Notes under the pieces: model-generated
Seen by the model: only the letters and a program-made list of their open reading frames with translations
Databases searched by the model: none
Told to the model about the DNA's origin: nothing
Translations under genes and position numbers: made by a program
Source: Zea mays
Taxonomy: Eukaryota > Streptophyta > Magnoliopsida > Poales > Poaceae
Assembly (NCBI RefSeq): GCF_902167145.1
Contig: NC_050098.1
Coordinates: forward strand, 34,776,501 to 34,840,500
Length of the DNA stretch: 64,000 nt
Direction of reading: 5' to 3'
Shown: piece after piece, positions 56,108 through 64,000 of the stretch
How the letters are laid out: every line of letters starts with the position of its first letter
Numbering within the stretch: position 1 is the first letter of the stretch

Positions 56108-58637
56108 GGATCACAGCATACAGCAGCTTTTGAACTTGTGGGTAGCGGATCTTAGTCTCGGACAGCACTTCGCTGATGAAGTAGACCGGCCTCTGAACGG
56201 GCAATGCATGCCCTTCCTCTTGCCTTTCGACCACAATCGCGGTGCTAACCACCTGAGTGGTCGCAGCGACATAGACCAAGAGGGCTTCTCCGTCCGCCGG
56301 GGGCACCAAGACAGGCGCCTTTGTAAGGAGCGCCTTCAGGTTGCCGAGGGCTTCCTCGGCCTCAGGGGTCCAAGCGAAACACTCGGCCTTCCTTAAGAGG
56401 CGGTACAGAGGCAGACCTCTTTCGCCGAGGCGTGAGATGAAGCGGCTCAGGGCCGCGAGGCATCCCATGACCCTCTGTACCCCTTTTAAGTCCTTGATGG
56501 GTCCCATGCTGGTGATGGCCGCGATCTTCTCCGGGTTGGCTTCGATGCCTCGCTCGGAGACGATGAACCCTAGGAGCATGCCTCGGGGCACCCCGAAGAC
56601 ACACTTCTCAGGATTAAGCTTGACTCCTTTCGCCTTGAGACACCGGAATGTCACTTCAAGGTCGGAGAGGAGGTCGGAAGCCTTCCTTGTCTTGACTACG
56701 ATGTCATCGACGTAGGCCTCGACTGTGCGACCGATGTGTTTGCCGAACACATGGTTCATGCACCGCTGGTACGTCGCGCCCGCATTCCTCAAACCGAACG
56801 GCATGGTGACATAGCAGTACATGCCGAACGGCGTGATGAAAGAAGTCGCGAGCTGGTCGGACTCTTTCATCCGGATCTGGTGATACCCTGAGTAGGCATC
56901 GAGGAAGGACAGGGTTTCGCACCCAGCGGTGGAATCCACGATTTGGTCGATGCGAGGCAGAGGGTAGGGAACCTTCGGACATGCTTTATTGAGACCAGTG
57001 TAGTCTACACACATCCGCCATTTCCCCCCTTTCTTCCTCACAAGCACAGGGTTGGCAAGCCATTCGGGATGGAATACCTCTTTGATGAACCCTGCTGCCA
57101 TTAGCTTGTGGATCTCTTCGCCAATCACTCTGCGCTTCTCCTCGTCGAATCGGCGCAGAGGCTGCCTGACGGGTCGGGCTCCGGCCCGAATATCCAGCGA
57201 GTGCTCGGCGACATCCCTCGGTATGCCGGGCATGTCCGAGGGACTCCACGCAAAGACGTCGGTGTTTGCGCGGAGAAAGTCGACGAGCACTGCTTCCTGT
57301 TTGGGGTCGAGCCCGGAACCGATCCGGACCTGCTTGGTGGTGTCGCCACTGGGGTCGAGAGGGACGGCCTTGACCGTCTCCGCTGGCTCGAAGTTGCCGG
57401 CATGGCGCTTCACGTCTGGCACCTCCTTGGAGAGGTTCTCCAGGTCGGCGATGAGGGCCTCGGACTCGGCGAGGGCCTCGGCGTACTCCACGCACTCCAC
57501 GTCGCATTCGAACGCGTGTTTGTACGTGGGGCCGACGGTGATGACCCCGTTGGGGCCCGGCATCTTGAGCTTCAGGTAGGTGTAGTTGGGGATGGCCATG
57601 AACTTCGCGTAGCATGGCCTCCCTAGCACGGCGTGGTAGGTTCCTCGGAACCCGACCACTTCGAACGTCAGGGTCTCCCTTCGGAAGTTGGAGGGTGTCC
57701 CGAAGCAGACGGGGAGGTCGAGTCGCCCGAGGGGCTGGACGCGCTTCCCAGGGATGATCCCGTGGAAGGGCGCAGCGCCTGCTCGGACAGAGGACAGATC
57801 GACGCGCAGGAGCTTGAGGGTCTCGGCGTAGATGATGTTGAGGCAGCTGCCCCCATCCATCAGGACCTTGGTGAGCCTGACATCGCCGACAACGGGGTCG
57901 ACGACGAGCGGGTATTTCCCCGGGCTCGGCACATGGTCGGGGTGGTCGGCCTGGTCGAAAGTGATGGGCTTGTTGGACCAGTCTAGGTAGACTGGCGCCG
58001 CCACCTTCACCGAGCAGACCTCCCGGCGCTCTTGCTTGCGGTGCCGAGCCGAGGTATTCGCCGCATGCCCTCCATAGATCATGAAGCAGTCGCGGACCTC
58101 GGGGAACTCTCCTGCTAGGTGATCTTCGTTCTTGTCGTCGTCGCGGGCCCTGCCACCCTCGGCGGGTGGCCCGGCCCTGTGGAAGTGACGCCGAAGCATA
58201 ACGCACTCCTCGAGGGTGTGCTTGACGGGCCCCTGATGGTAGGGGCACGGCTCCTTGAGCATCTTGTCGAAGAGGTTTGCACCTCCGGGGGGCTTCCGAG
58301 GGTTCTTATACTCGGCGGCGGCGACAAGGTCCGCGTCAGCGGTGTCACGTTTCGATTGCGACTTCTTCTTGCCTTTCTTCTTGGCGCCGCGTGGAGCAGA
58401 CGCCTCAGGAGCTCCTTCCGATGGGCAGCCCTGGGGCTGCTTGTCCTTTCGGAAGATAGCCTCGACCGCCTCCTGGCTAGAGGCGAACTTGGTGGCGATG
58501 TCCATCAGCTCGCTCGCCCTGGTGGGGGTTTTGCGACCCAGCTTGCTCACCAGGTCGCGGCAAGTGGTGCCGGCGAGGAACGCGCCGATGACATCCGAGT
58601 CGGTGATGTTGGGCAGCTCGGTGCGCTGCTTCGAGAA
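56108..58637 (-). CDS. pol: gag end, protease and reverse transcriptase (Gypsy copy 2)
   Basis: On the minus strand the frame continues after the TGA at 58638-58640 and runs to the Cassandra insertion. It contains gag end SKLGRKTPTRASELMDIATK, the knuckle-like CPYHQGPVKHTLEEC, and protease VLMDGGSCLNIIYAE. GLDPKQEAVLVDFL is intact here, where copy 1 has a stop. RT has VRKKGGKWRMCVDYTGLNK, DAYSGYHQI, YVDDIVVKT and the thumb. It is truncated at LLYAVIL, where the Cassandra begins. About 840 codons are open. It shows that gag, protease and RT are encoded in a single frame in this family. Confidence 0.88.
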
Positions 58638-58640
58638 TCA

Positions 58641-60545
58641 CCGGATGTAGTCCCGGAGCGACTCCCCCGGCTGTTGCCGGCAGCTTCGAAGGTCCCAGGA
58701 ATTCCCGGGGCGCACGTATGTGCCCTGGAAATTGCCAGCGAAGGCTTGGACCAAGTCGTCCCAGTTGGAGATCTGCCCCGGAGGCAGGTGCTCCAACCAG
58801 GCGCGAGCAGTGTCGGAGAGGAACAGGGGGAGGTTACGGATGATGAGGTTGTCGTCGTCCGTTCCACCCAGTTGGCAGGCAAGGCGGTAGTCCGCGAGCC
58901 ACAGTTCCGGTCTCGTTTCCCCCGAGTACTTCGTGATAGTAGTCGGGGGTCGGAACCGGGTCGGGAATGGCGCCCGTCGGATGGCCCGACTGAAGGCCTG
59001 CGGACCGGGTGGTTCGGGCGAGGGACTCCGATCCTCCCCGCTGTCGTAGCGCCCCCCACGCCTAGGGGGGTAGCCTCGGCGCACCCTTTCGTCGAGGTGA
59101 GCCCGACGGTCGCGTCGATGGTGCTCGTTGCCGAGGTGGCCCGGGGCCGCAGGCGCGGTGTTGCGCGTGCGCCCGGTGTAGACCGAGGCTTCCCGCATGA
59201 ATCGGGAAGTCGCGGCATGAGGTTCCGAGGGATATCCTTGCCTTCGGGAGGCAGTGCTCTCGGCCCGCCGGGCCGCAGCGCCTTCCAGGAGATTCTTGAG
59301 TTCCCCCTGGATTCGCCGACCCTCGGTGGTTGACGGCTCCGGCATCGCGCGGATGAGCATTGCTGCGGTTGCCAGGTTCTGACCAACCCCGCTGGATGCG
59401 GGCGGCGGCCTGATCCTGACATCGTTGGCGACGCGGTGCTGGAGACCTTGGGGCAGGTGACATATTTCTCCGGCCAGGGGTTGGCCCACCCATGCCTGTC
59501 CGACGTCCCGACGGATCGGCTCAAGCGCTCCTGTTCCCTCGTTGAGCCTGGCCTGCGCCTCGCGGACTTGCTCGAGTTGTGGGTCGTAACCCCCCGCCAG
59601 AGCGGGGACCACAGCTAGCTCCCGTGGGATGTCGGCGCGAGGCACCGGCCTAGGGAGATCACCGTCCTCCGGCATGCCAAGATGGTTGCCTTCGGAGGGA
59701 TCCCCTAGCTCGATGTGGAAACATTCGCGGCTTGGGCCGCAGCTCTCGTCGCCAAGGCTGCGGCTTCCATCGGAACAGTCGGATAGGCAGTAGTCACATG
59801 CGGTCATGAAGTCTCGCACGGCACTGGGGTTGCCAAGTCCGGAGAAATCCCATCCGATGCTGGGATCGTCATCTTCCTCGGACCCAGAGGGCCCGTAGGT
59901 CGAGACGTCCATCAGTCGGTCCCAAGGCGACCGCATACGGAACCTCAGTGGGGTTGCACTCGCCTCAATGCGAGCGCCCGCCAAAACGAGGTCGTTTGGC
60001 GGGTTGAGGCCGAGTCGAAATGACGCAAGATGGGAGTTAGTCGGTACCTTTTGGTCGACGAGGAGCGACGTAGTCACATCGGGGACTGGTTGCACCGTCT
60101 TCTCTGGTTCGAGGGCGACGTCCTGCAGGCTTTCCGCGAGCGCGCCGGCGTCGTCTTCTTGCTCGGGGTCAGCGTGCCGCGGGGGAACGGCGCTTGCCTC
60201 CGTTTTGAACGCGAGGTCGACGTCCGGCGTGCCTTCCGTCGGGGCGTCGGGGGCGTCGATTCGCTCGACGGCCGACGAAGCGCGGTCTCCCACCTGGCCT
60301 TGACGGCCCCGCCACCTCCTCCGTTGGCGGGGGAGAGAACGGAGCGAGCCCGAATGTTGCCTTTCCACCACGCGGGGAAGACGTCGTCGATTCCGCCGCC
60401 GGCGGGCGGGTTGTCGGCCGCCATTGTCGTAGTCGCGCGGCGGTGGAAGAAGTATCATGTCGTAGCTGCCGTCGAAGGACATGAACTCAAGAGTCCCGAA
60501 ACGAAGCACCGTCCCGGGCCGGAGAGGTTGCTGGAGACTGCCCAT
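58641..60545 (-). CDS. gag: gag, N-terminal region and core (Gypsy copy 2), ends at a premature TGA
   Basis: The start is the ATG ending at 60545 (minus strand), 40 bases after the PBS: MGSLQQPLRPGTVLRFG. About 635 codons are open to a TGA at 58638-58640 in ...DYIR-stop-FSKQR. Copy 1 reads CGA (Arg) there, so this is a C-to-T nonsense change at a CG site. A long N-terminal part with acidic SGSEEDDDPSIG and CDYCLSDCSDGS precedes the capsid-like core (ARAWLEHLPPGQISNWDDLV near 58790). An ORF appearing to start at 60845 only adds LTR sequence. The protein would form the particle shell. The stop removes its end together with everything downstream. Confidence 0.86.
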
Positions 60546-60584
60546 CTGGAGCTTTACAGGGAGCTGTTCGTCAGCACGCAGCGT

Positions 60585-60603
60585 GCCCCTACCTGGCGCG
60601 CCA
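60585..60603 (-). other. Primer binding site of Gypsy copy 2
   Basis: The plus-strand GCCCCTACCTGGCGCGCCA is the complement of the site at 1005-1023. It lies two bases from the LTR. Confidence 0.82.
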
Positions 60604-60910
60604 ACTGTCGGCGTTTCGAGACAGGGGGGGTCCCTAAGCCGACGAGTGAGTGTGCTGCGTGCCCCAGCCCAGATGGGTCGAGCGCGTGGGCGAGCGCGAA
60701 GGGGGGAGAGGCGAGGTGGCCGGAGTCGAGTGTGAGAGAGGTGGAGGTCCCGCGGCCTTCGTGTTCGTCCCGCGCCCAGGTCAGGTGCGCTTGCAGTAGG
60801 GGGGTTACAAGCGTCCACGCGGGTGAGGGAAGCGAGCGGCCCCAAGAGAGCGCCTGTCCCGTCCTCGGTCCCGCGCGGCCAACCTCCTCTAAGAAGGCCC
60901 TGGTCCTCCC

Positions 60911-60918
60911 TTTTATAG
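60911..60918 (-). promoter_or_regulatory. TATA box in 5' LTR of Gypsy copy 2
   Basis: TTTTATAG reads CTATAAAA on the minus strand, about 375 bases before the gag ATG at 60545 in the direction of transcription. Confidence 0.7.
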
Positions 60919-61423
60919 TCGTAAGGAGAGGAGCCAGGTGTACAATGGGGGGTGTAGCAGAGTGCTACGTGTCTAGCGGAGGGAGAGCTAGCGCCCTAGG
61001 TACATGCCAATGTGGCAGCCGGAGAGATCTGGGCACCCTGCTGGCGTGATGTCGTGGCTGTCGGAGGTGCGGCGGAGCCTGGCAGAGGGACAGCTGTTGG
61101 AGCGGTCGAGTCCCTGCCGACGTCGTCCTGCTTCCGTAAGAGGGCTGGGGGCCGCCGTCGTCATAGAGCTTGTGGAGCGCCATCATTGCCCCTCCGGCGG
61201 AGCTGGCCGGATGGGACGCCGGTCTTGTTCTCCGTGACCCGAGTCGATTCGGGGTAGGATGATGATGGCGCTTCCTGTTGACGTGGTGGTCTGTGCCCTA
61301 GGCAGGGCGACGTGGGGGTTCCTCCGAAGCCGAGGTTGAGTCTGTCTTCCGTTGCCGTGGCCGAGCCCGAGCCAAGGGGTCGGGCGAGGCGGAAGTCGTT
61401 CGGCCGAGGCCAGGGCGGAGTCC

Positions 61424-61766
61424 GAGCCCTGGGGTCGGGCGAAGCGGAGTTTCGTCATCTTCCGGGTGTTAGCCCGAGTCCGAGCCCTGGGGTCGGGCGG
61501 AGCGGAGTTCGCCGTCTTCCGGGTCTTAGCCCGAGTCCGAGCCCTAGGGTCGGGCGGAGCGGAGTTCGCCGTCTTCCGGGTCTTAGCCCGAGTCCGAGCC
61601 CTGGGGTCGGGCGGAGCGGAGTTCGCCGTCTTCCGGGTCTTAGCCCGAGTCCGAGCCCTGGGGTCGGGCGGAGCGGAGTTCGCCGTCTTCCGGGTCTTAG
61701 CCCGAGTCCGAGCCCTGGAGTTGGGCGGAGCGGAGTTCGCCGTCTTCCGGGTCTTAGCCCGAGTCC
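61424..61766 (-). repeat. 57-bp tandem repeat in right LTR of Gypsy copy 2, six copies
   Basis: Plus-strand units begin GAGCCCTGGGGTCGGGCG, starting at 61424. The first is 58 bp, as in the left LTR. A partial unit follows to about 61802. Confidence 0.92.
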
Positions 61767-62287
61767 GAGCCCTGGGGTCGGGCGGAGCGGAGTTCGCCGT
61801 GGCGCCTTTGGCAAGGCCTGACTGCCTGTCAGACTCACTCTGTCGAGTGGCACTGCAGTCGGAGTGGCGCAGGCGGCGCTGTCCTTCTGTCAGACTGGCC
61901 AGTGGAGCGGTGAAGTGACGGCGGTCACTTCGGCTCTGCCGGGGGCGCGTGTCAGGATAAAGGTGTCAGGCCACCTTTGCGTTAAATGCCCCTGCAATTT
62001 GGTCAGTCGGTGTGGCGATTTAGCCAAGGTTGCTTCTGAGCGAAGCCAAGGCCTCGGGCGAGCCGGTGATGTGTCCGCCATAAAAGGGGGCCTCGGGCGA
62101 GACGGAAGTCTCTCGAGGTCGGCTGCCCTTGGCCGAGGCTAGGCTCGGGTGAAGCGTGATCGAGTCACTCGTGTGGACTAATCCCTGACTTAATCGTACC
62201 CATCAGGCCTTTGCAGCTTTATGCTGATGGGGGTTACCAGCTGAGAATTAGGCGTCTTGAGGGTACCCCTAATTATGGTCCCCGAAA

Positions 62288-62445
62288 ATACCTGTCTCAA
62301 AAAACTTCTTTATTAAAGACGGATCTCCGACAAACCGTTTTACGTTACTTATCACCATATCACCATATGATAAAAGACGTTTCTATAAAATGCACTGATA
62401 TCCGTTGTAAGATGTACGTCTTAAATAAGCATATTTGTAATAGTG
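62288..62445. mobile_element. Right end of a CACTA transposon
   Basis: After the TSD of Gypsy copy 2, AT-rich DNA with AAAGACGGAT, AAAAGACGTTTC and GTACGTCTTAAATAAG motifs ends in TTTGTAATAGTG at 62445. Read inward this is CACTATTACAAATATGC, a CACTA-type terminus. The motifs match those left of 47268, so both pieces belong to one element split by Gypsy copy 2. Confidence 0.6.
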
Positions 62446-62609
62446 CATATGGACTTCTTGCTTTCACCTTCCTTTGCTAGTCCTTGTGCTCATGCTCATA
62501 TCAAAGTGGTTAGTCCAATATGGTGTGTTAAACATTTAATCACCAAAACAATTAGGACACATTTCCTTTCAAGTAGTTTTGCTTGTGCTCTACCTCAGTT
62601 TTAGGTTAA
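62446..62609. other. Unassigned spacer between the CACTA end and the Helitron-like start
   Basis: 164 bases of AT-rich DNA. I see no gene, repeat or terminus here. It may be older host DNA or an unrecognised repeat. Confidence 0.5.
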
Positions 62610-63268
62610 TCTCTACTAACTATTAAGGACGTATTGTAGACTGCCCCCGTCCGCCCGCCCGCCGCAGCGCACGCTGCGCGAATCCCGCACGCCCACCGTT
62701 ACCGAACCGCTCGCCCACCACCCGCACGCCACACGCCACACGCCGCGAAGCACGACCGCCGCCGCAAATCCCGCCACTACCGAACACGGACCTCCCGCCT
62801 CCGCGAATCCCACAGACGCAACCTCTCCCTCATCAACCTGCGCGATGTCGCTACTACCCACAATCGGAGATCCCATCTCCCAGCGCTCCCACATGAATCC
62901 CAAAAATCGTTCTCCATCTGCCTCCACCAATTACCGTAGCCGAACAGTTGCCGGCGGTGAGTACCGCGACCTCATCTCCCTCTCTTCATCCTCTCTCACA
63001 TCTCGGCTAGGGTTAGGTCATCTCACCAAGCCACCGTGATGCAGCAGCTCCGTCACAGCAGGGCATGGCAGATGGCGCCACCTCTTACCTCCGCAGTCCG
63101 CCAGGCAAAGGAAGGCCCACCAGGTGGCTGCGCGAGTGCCAAGCGTGGATGGGGTGCCAAGCATGGATGGGCGTGGCCAAGAGCTAAGACCCTAACTTTT
63201 GGTGAATCTCATGGCCGCGCTCTCCTTCCTCTCCACACTCTGTCTCGGCACCGTCCCGCACTCTCGCT

Positions 63269-63386
63269 CTCAATGCCACCATCGCCACTGACGAGGCCTC
63301 GTCTCCGTCGGCCCCTGTTCTGCCCACCGGCAGTATGACAGATGAACCCCATGTCTCTGGCGGAGGGAATGGCGAGGCAAAGCATA
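63269..63386 (+). pseudogene. Exon-like fragment, possibly captured gene sequence
   Basis: One frame reads LNATIATDEASSPSAPVLPT and continues ...MTDEPHVSGGGNGEAKHR. It ends at CATAG followed by GTAGGCAC, a plausible splice donor near 63387. GC content drops after this point as in a plant intron. I do not recognise the protein. Helitrons in maize often carry such exon pieces. It could be an ordinary host exon if the Helitron call is wrong. Confidence 0.3.
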
Positions 63387-63387
63387 G

Positions 63388-64000
63388 GTAGGCACTGAAC
63401 GGACCCGACACAGCCTGATCCAGTTAATTGGCGTTGCGCTCGTTCTCCCTGTTCAGATCTGAGGGTTCAGTTTGGTTGTCTCAGGCAGCAACGGTGTCAC
63501 GAACGCGACATCAAAGGTGAAATTCTTTTCGCGTTCAACTAATCCCCCTATGTCATTCGATGATAATCCCTTGCTTACTTTGGTAATGGTTTGGCTATTG
63601 CACATAGACTATTGTTGCTCTGAATGTTGCACGGTGTCTTCTTCGAAGAATACTGGGTTGATTCGGCTACAACATTTAAATGCAGCTAACCCTTGGTGCT
63701 TCTCCAGTAGTCCAGCGCATGTGCTTCAGTTATTTGTACAAGAACTTTTTTGTTGGCTGTTATAATCATGCCAGTTGCAGATTGACCATGCAGAGTAGTG
63801 AATAGCGAGGATGGCTGATACTATAATTTTCTCGCCATTTGGCTACTCATAGGCTCTCAATAATCGAGGATATTATTTTCAGGCATCAAATCATGTCTGT
63901 CCTATGTAGGGAAAGAAGACCTGGGTAATGCCTTGTTATGCCCATATGAGATTACGAGCACACTGAATTTAAGCTTTCTTCTATCTTTAATCATGTTCTA
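63388..64000. other. AT-richer stretch at the window end, intron-like
   Basis: No convincing ORF or repeat is seen, although a 97-codon opening at 63472-63765 (plus strand) exists without recognisable similarity. The composition resembles intron or intergenic DNA following the exon-like fragment. Confidence 0.35.

Larger units (their letters stand above)
47274..62287 (-). mobile_element. Tat-lineage Ty3/Gypsy LTR retrotransposon, copy 2 (Huck-like), minus strand, with nested Cassandra
   Basis: The LTRs are 1681 and 1682 bp (47274-48954 and 60606-62287), with TSD ATACC at 47269-47273 and 62288-62292. On the minus strand the order is 5' LTR, PBS, gag-protease-RT, [Cassandra insertion], RNase H, archaeal-type RNase H, integrase, post-pol region, PPT, 3' LTR. 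Without the Cassandra the element is about 13.7 kb. The LTRs differ at roughly a dozen positions by eye. Only one premature stop (TGA at 58638-58640) and the Cassandra insertion break the polyprotein, so it was active recently. The outermost LTR base pair on the right is mutated (…CCGACA to …CCGAAA). Confidence 0.95.
60606..62287 (-). repeat. 5' LTR of Gypsy copy 2 (right copy)
   Basis: 1682 bp on the minus strand, ending CGAAACGCCGACA at the PBS side. TATA box at 60911-60918 and 57-bp array at 61424-61766. Its outer end reads CCCCGAAA instead of CCCCGACA, a single-base change in the terminal dinucleotide. It is followed by the TSD ATACC at 62288-62292. Confidence 0.94.
62610..64000 (+). mobile_element. 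Candidate Helitron, 5' end and first 1.4 kb
   Basis: TCTCTACTAACTATTAAGG at 62610 fits the 5' terminus of maize Helitrons (TC start, TCTCTACTA-type), preceded by an A as expected for insertion between A and T. It is followed by very GC-rich sequence with repeated CCGCCGC and CACGCCACACGCC, then gene-like DNA including an exon-like segment. The 3' end (hairpin plus CTRR) would lie beyond the window, so the call cannot be completed. No Rep/helicase sequence is visible. Confidence 0.5.

Noticed and set aside
56986..58248. 420-codon minus-strand ORF in another frame over protease and RT
   Set aside because: It overlaps the conserved pol frame and has Arg/His/Pro-rich low-complexity composition typical of a shifted frame in GC-rich DNA.
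58119..59333. 404-codon plus-strand ORF opposite gag
   Set aside because: It is a mirror of the GC-rich gag gene. The gag frame has family motifs, while this frame shows none.
60546..60845. Gag start at 60845 in Gypsy copy 2
   Set aside because: This upstream extension translates the LTR and the PBS. The matching start in both copies is the ATG at 60545 (MGSLQQPL).
63185..63210. Chorismate synthase fragment (TFGESHG)
   Set aside because: Seven residues match the family signature, but neither the preceding nor following residues fit. Not enough to name a gene.

Overview
The window looks like a stretch of a large, repeat-rich grass genome, most likely maize (Zea mays) or a close relative. The basis is the type of elements present: Sirevirus-type Copia elements, a Tat-lineage Gypsy family that I recall as Huck-like, Tekay/Del-type Gypsy elements, a Cassandra TRIM, and hAT, CACTA and Helitron-like ends. 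I could run no database search, so family names are from memory. I see no intact host gene. Almost every base belongs to a transposable element, and the order of insertion can be read from target-site duplications (TSDs).

Layout. 1-39119 is one plus-strand Tat-lineage Gypsy element (copy 1; its left end lies outside the window). It was broken by three later insertions: a Sirevirus-like Copia element (1633-10635, TSD CGGAC), a non-autonomous LTR element without coding capacity (11207-18050, TSD CTCAG), and a minus-strand Tekay/Del-type chromovirus without gag (23680-33799, TSD CCTCA). Copy 1 sits in the remains of a hAT DNA transposon (39120-40175). The hAT in turn abuts a decayed minus-strand Gypsy element (40176-45002) that also carries a solo Copia LTR (42803-44373). 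Next to it lie an older Gypsy pol relic (about 45010-46235), a tRNA-like relic, and AT-rich DNA that appears to be the left part of a CACTA transposon.

The CACTA DNA is split by a second, minus-strand copy of the same Tat-lineage Gypsy family (47274-62287, TSD ATACC). The pol gene of this copy was interrupted by a tandem Cassandra element with three LTRs and two internal domains (54795-56107, TSD GGATC), whose LTRs carry a 5S rRNA-like segment. The CACTA terminus follows at 62445. A Helitron-type 5' end begins at 62610 and runs GC-rich, with an exon-like fragment, to the end of the window.

How the parts relate. The two Tat-lineage copies lie in opposite orientation, so the region from about 33.8 to 52.7 kb is a large inverted repeat that could yield long double-stranded RNA. 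Comparing the copies shows that their premature stops are single C-to-T changes (CAG to TAG, CGA to TGA), as expected from decay of methylated cytosines. The comparison also reveals ORFs after pol that are open in both copies. The least expected observations are the tandem Cassandra trimer, the coding-free LTR element with almost identical 2.56-kb LTRs, the gag-less Tekay-type element that nevertheless has near-identical LTRs, and the shared ORFs downstream of pol.
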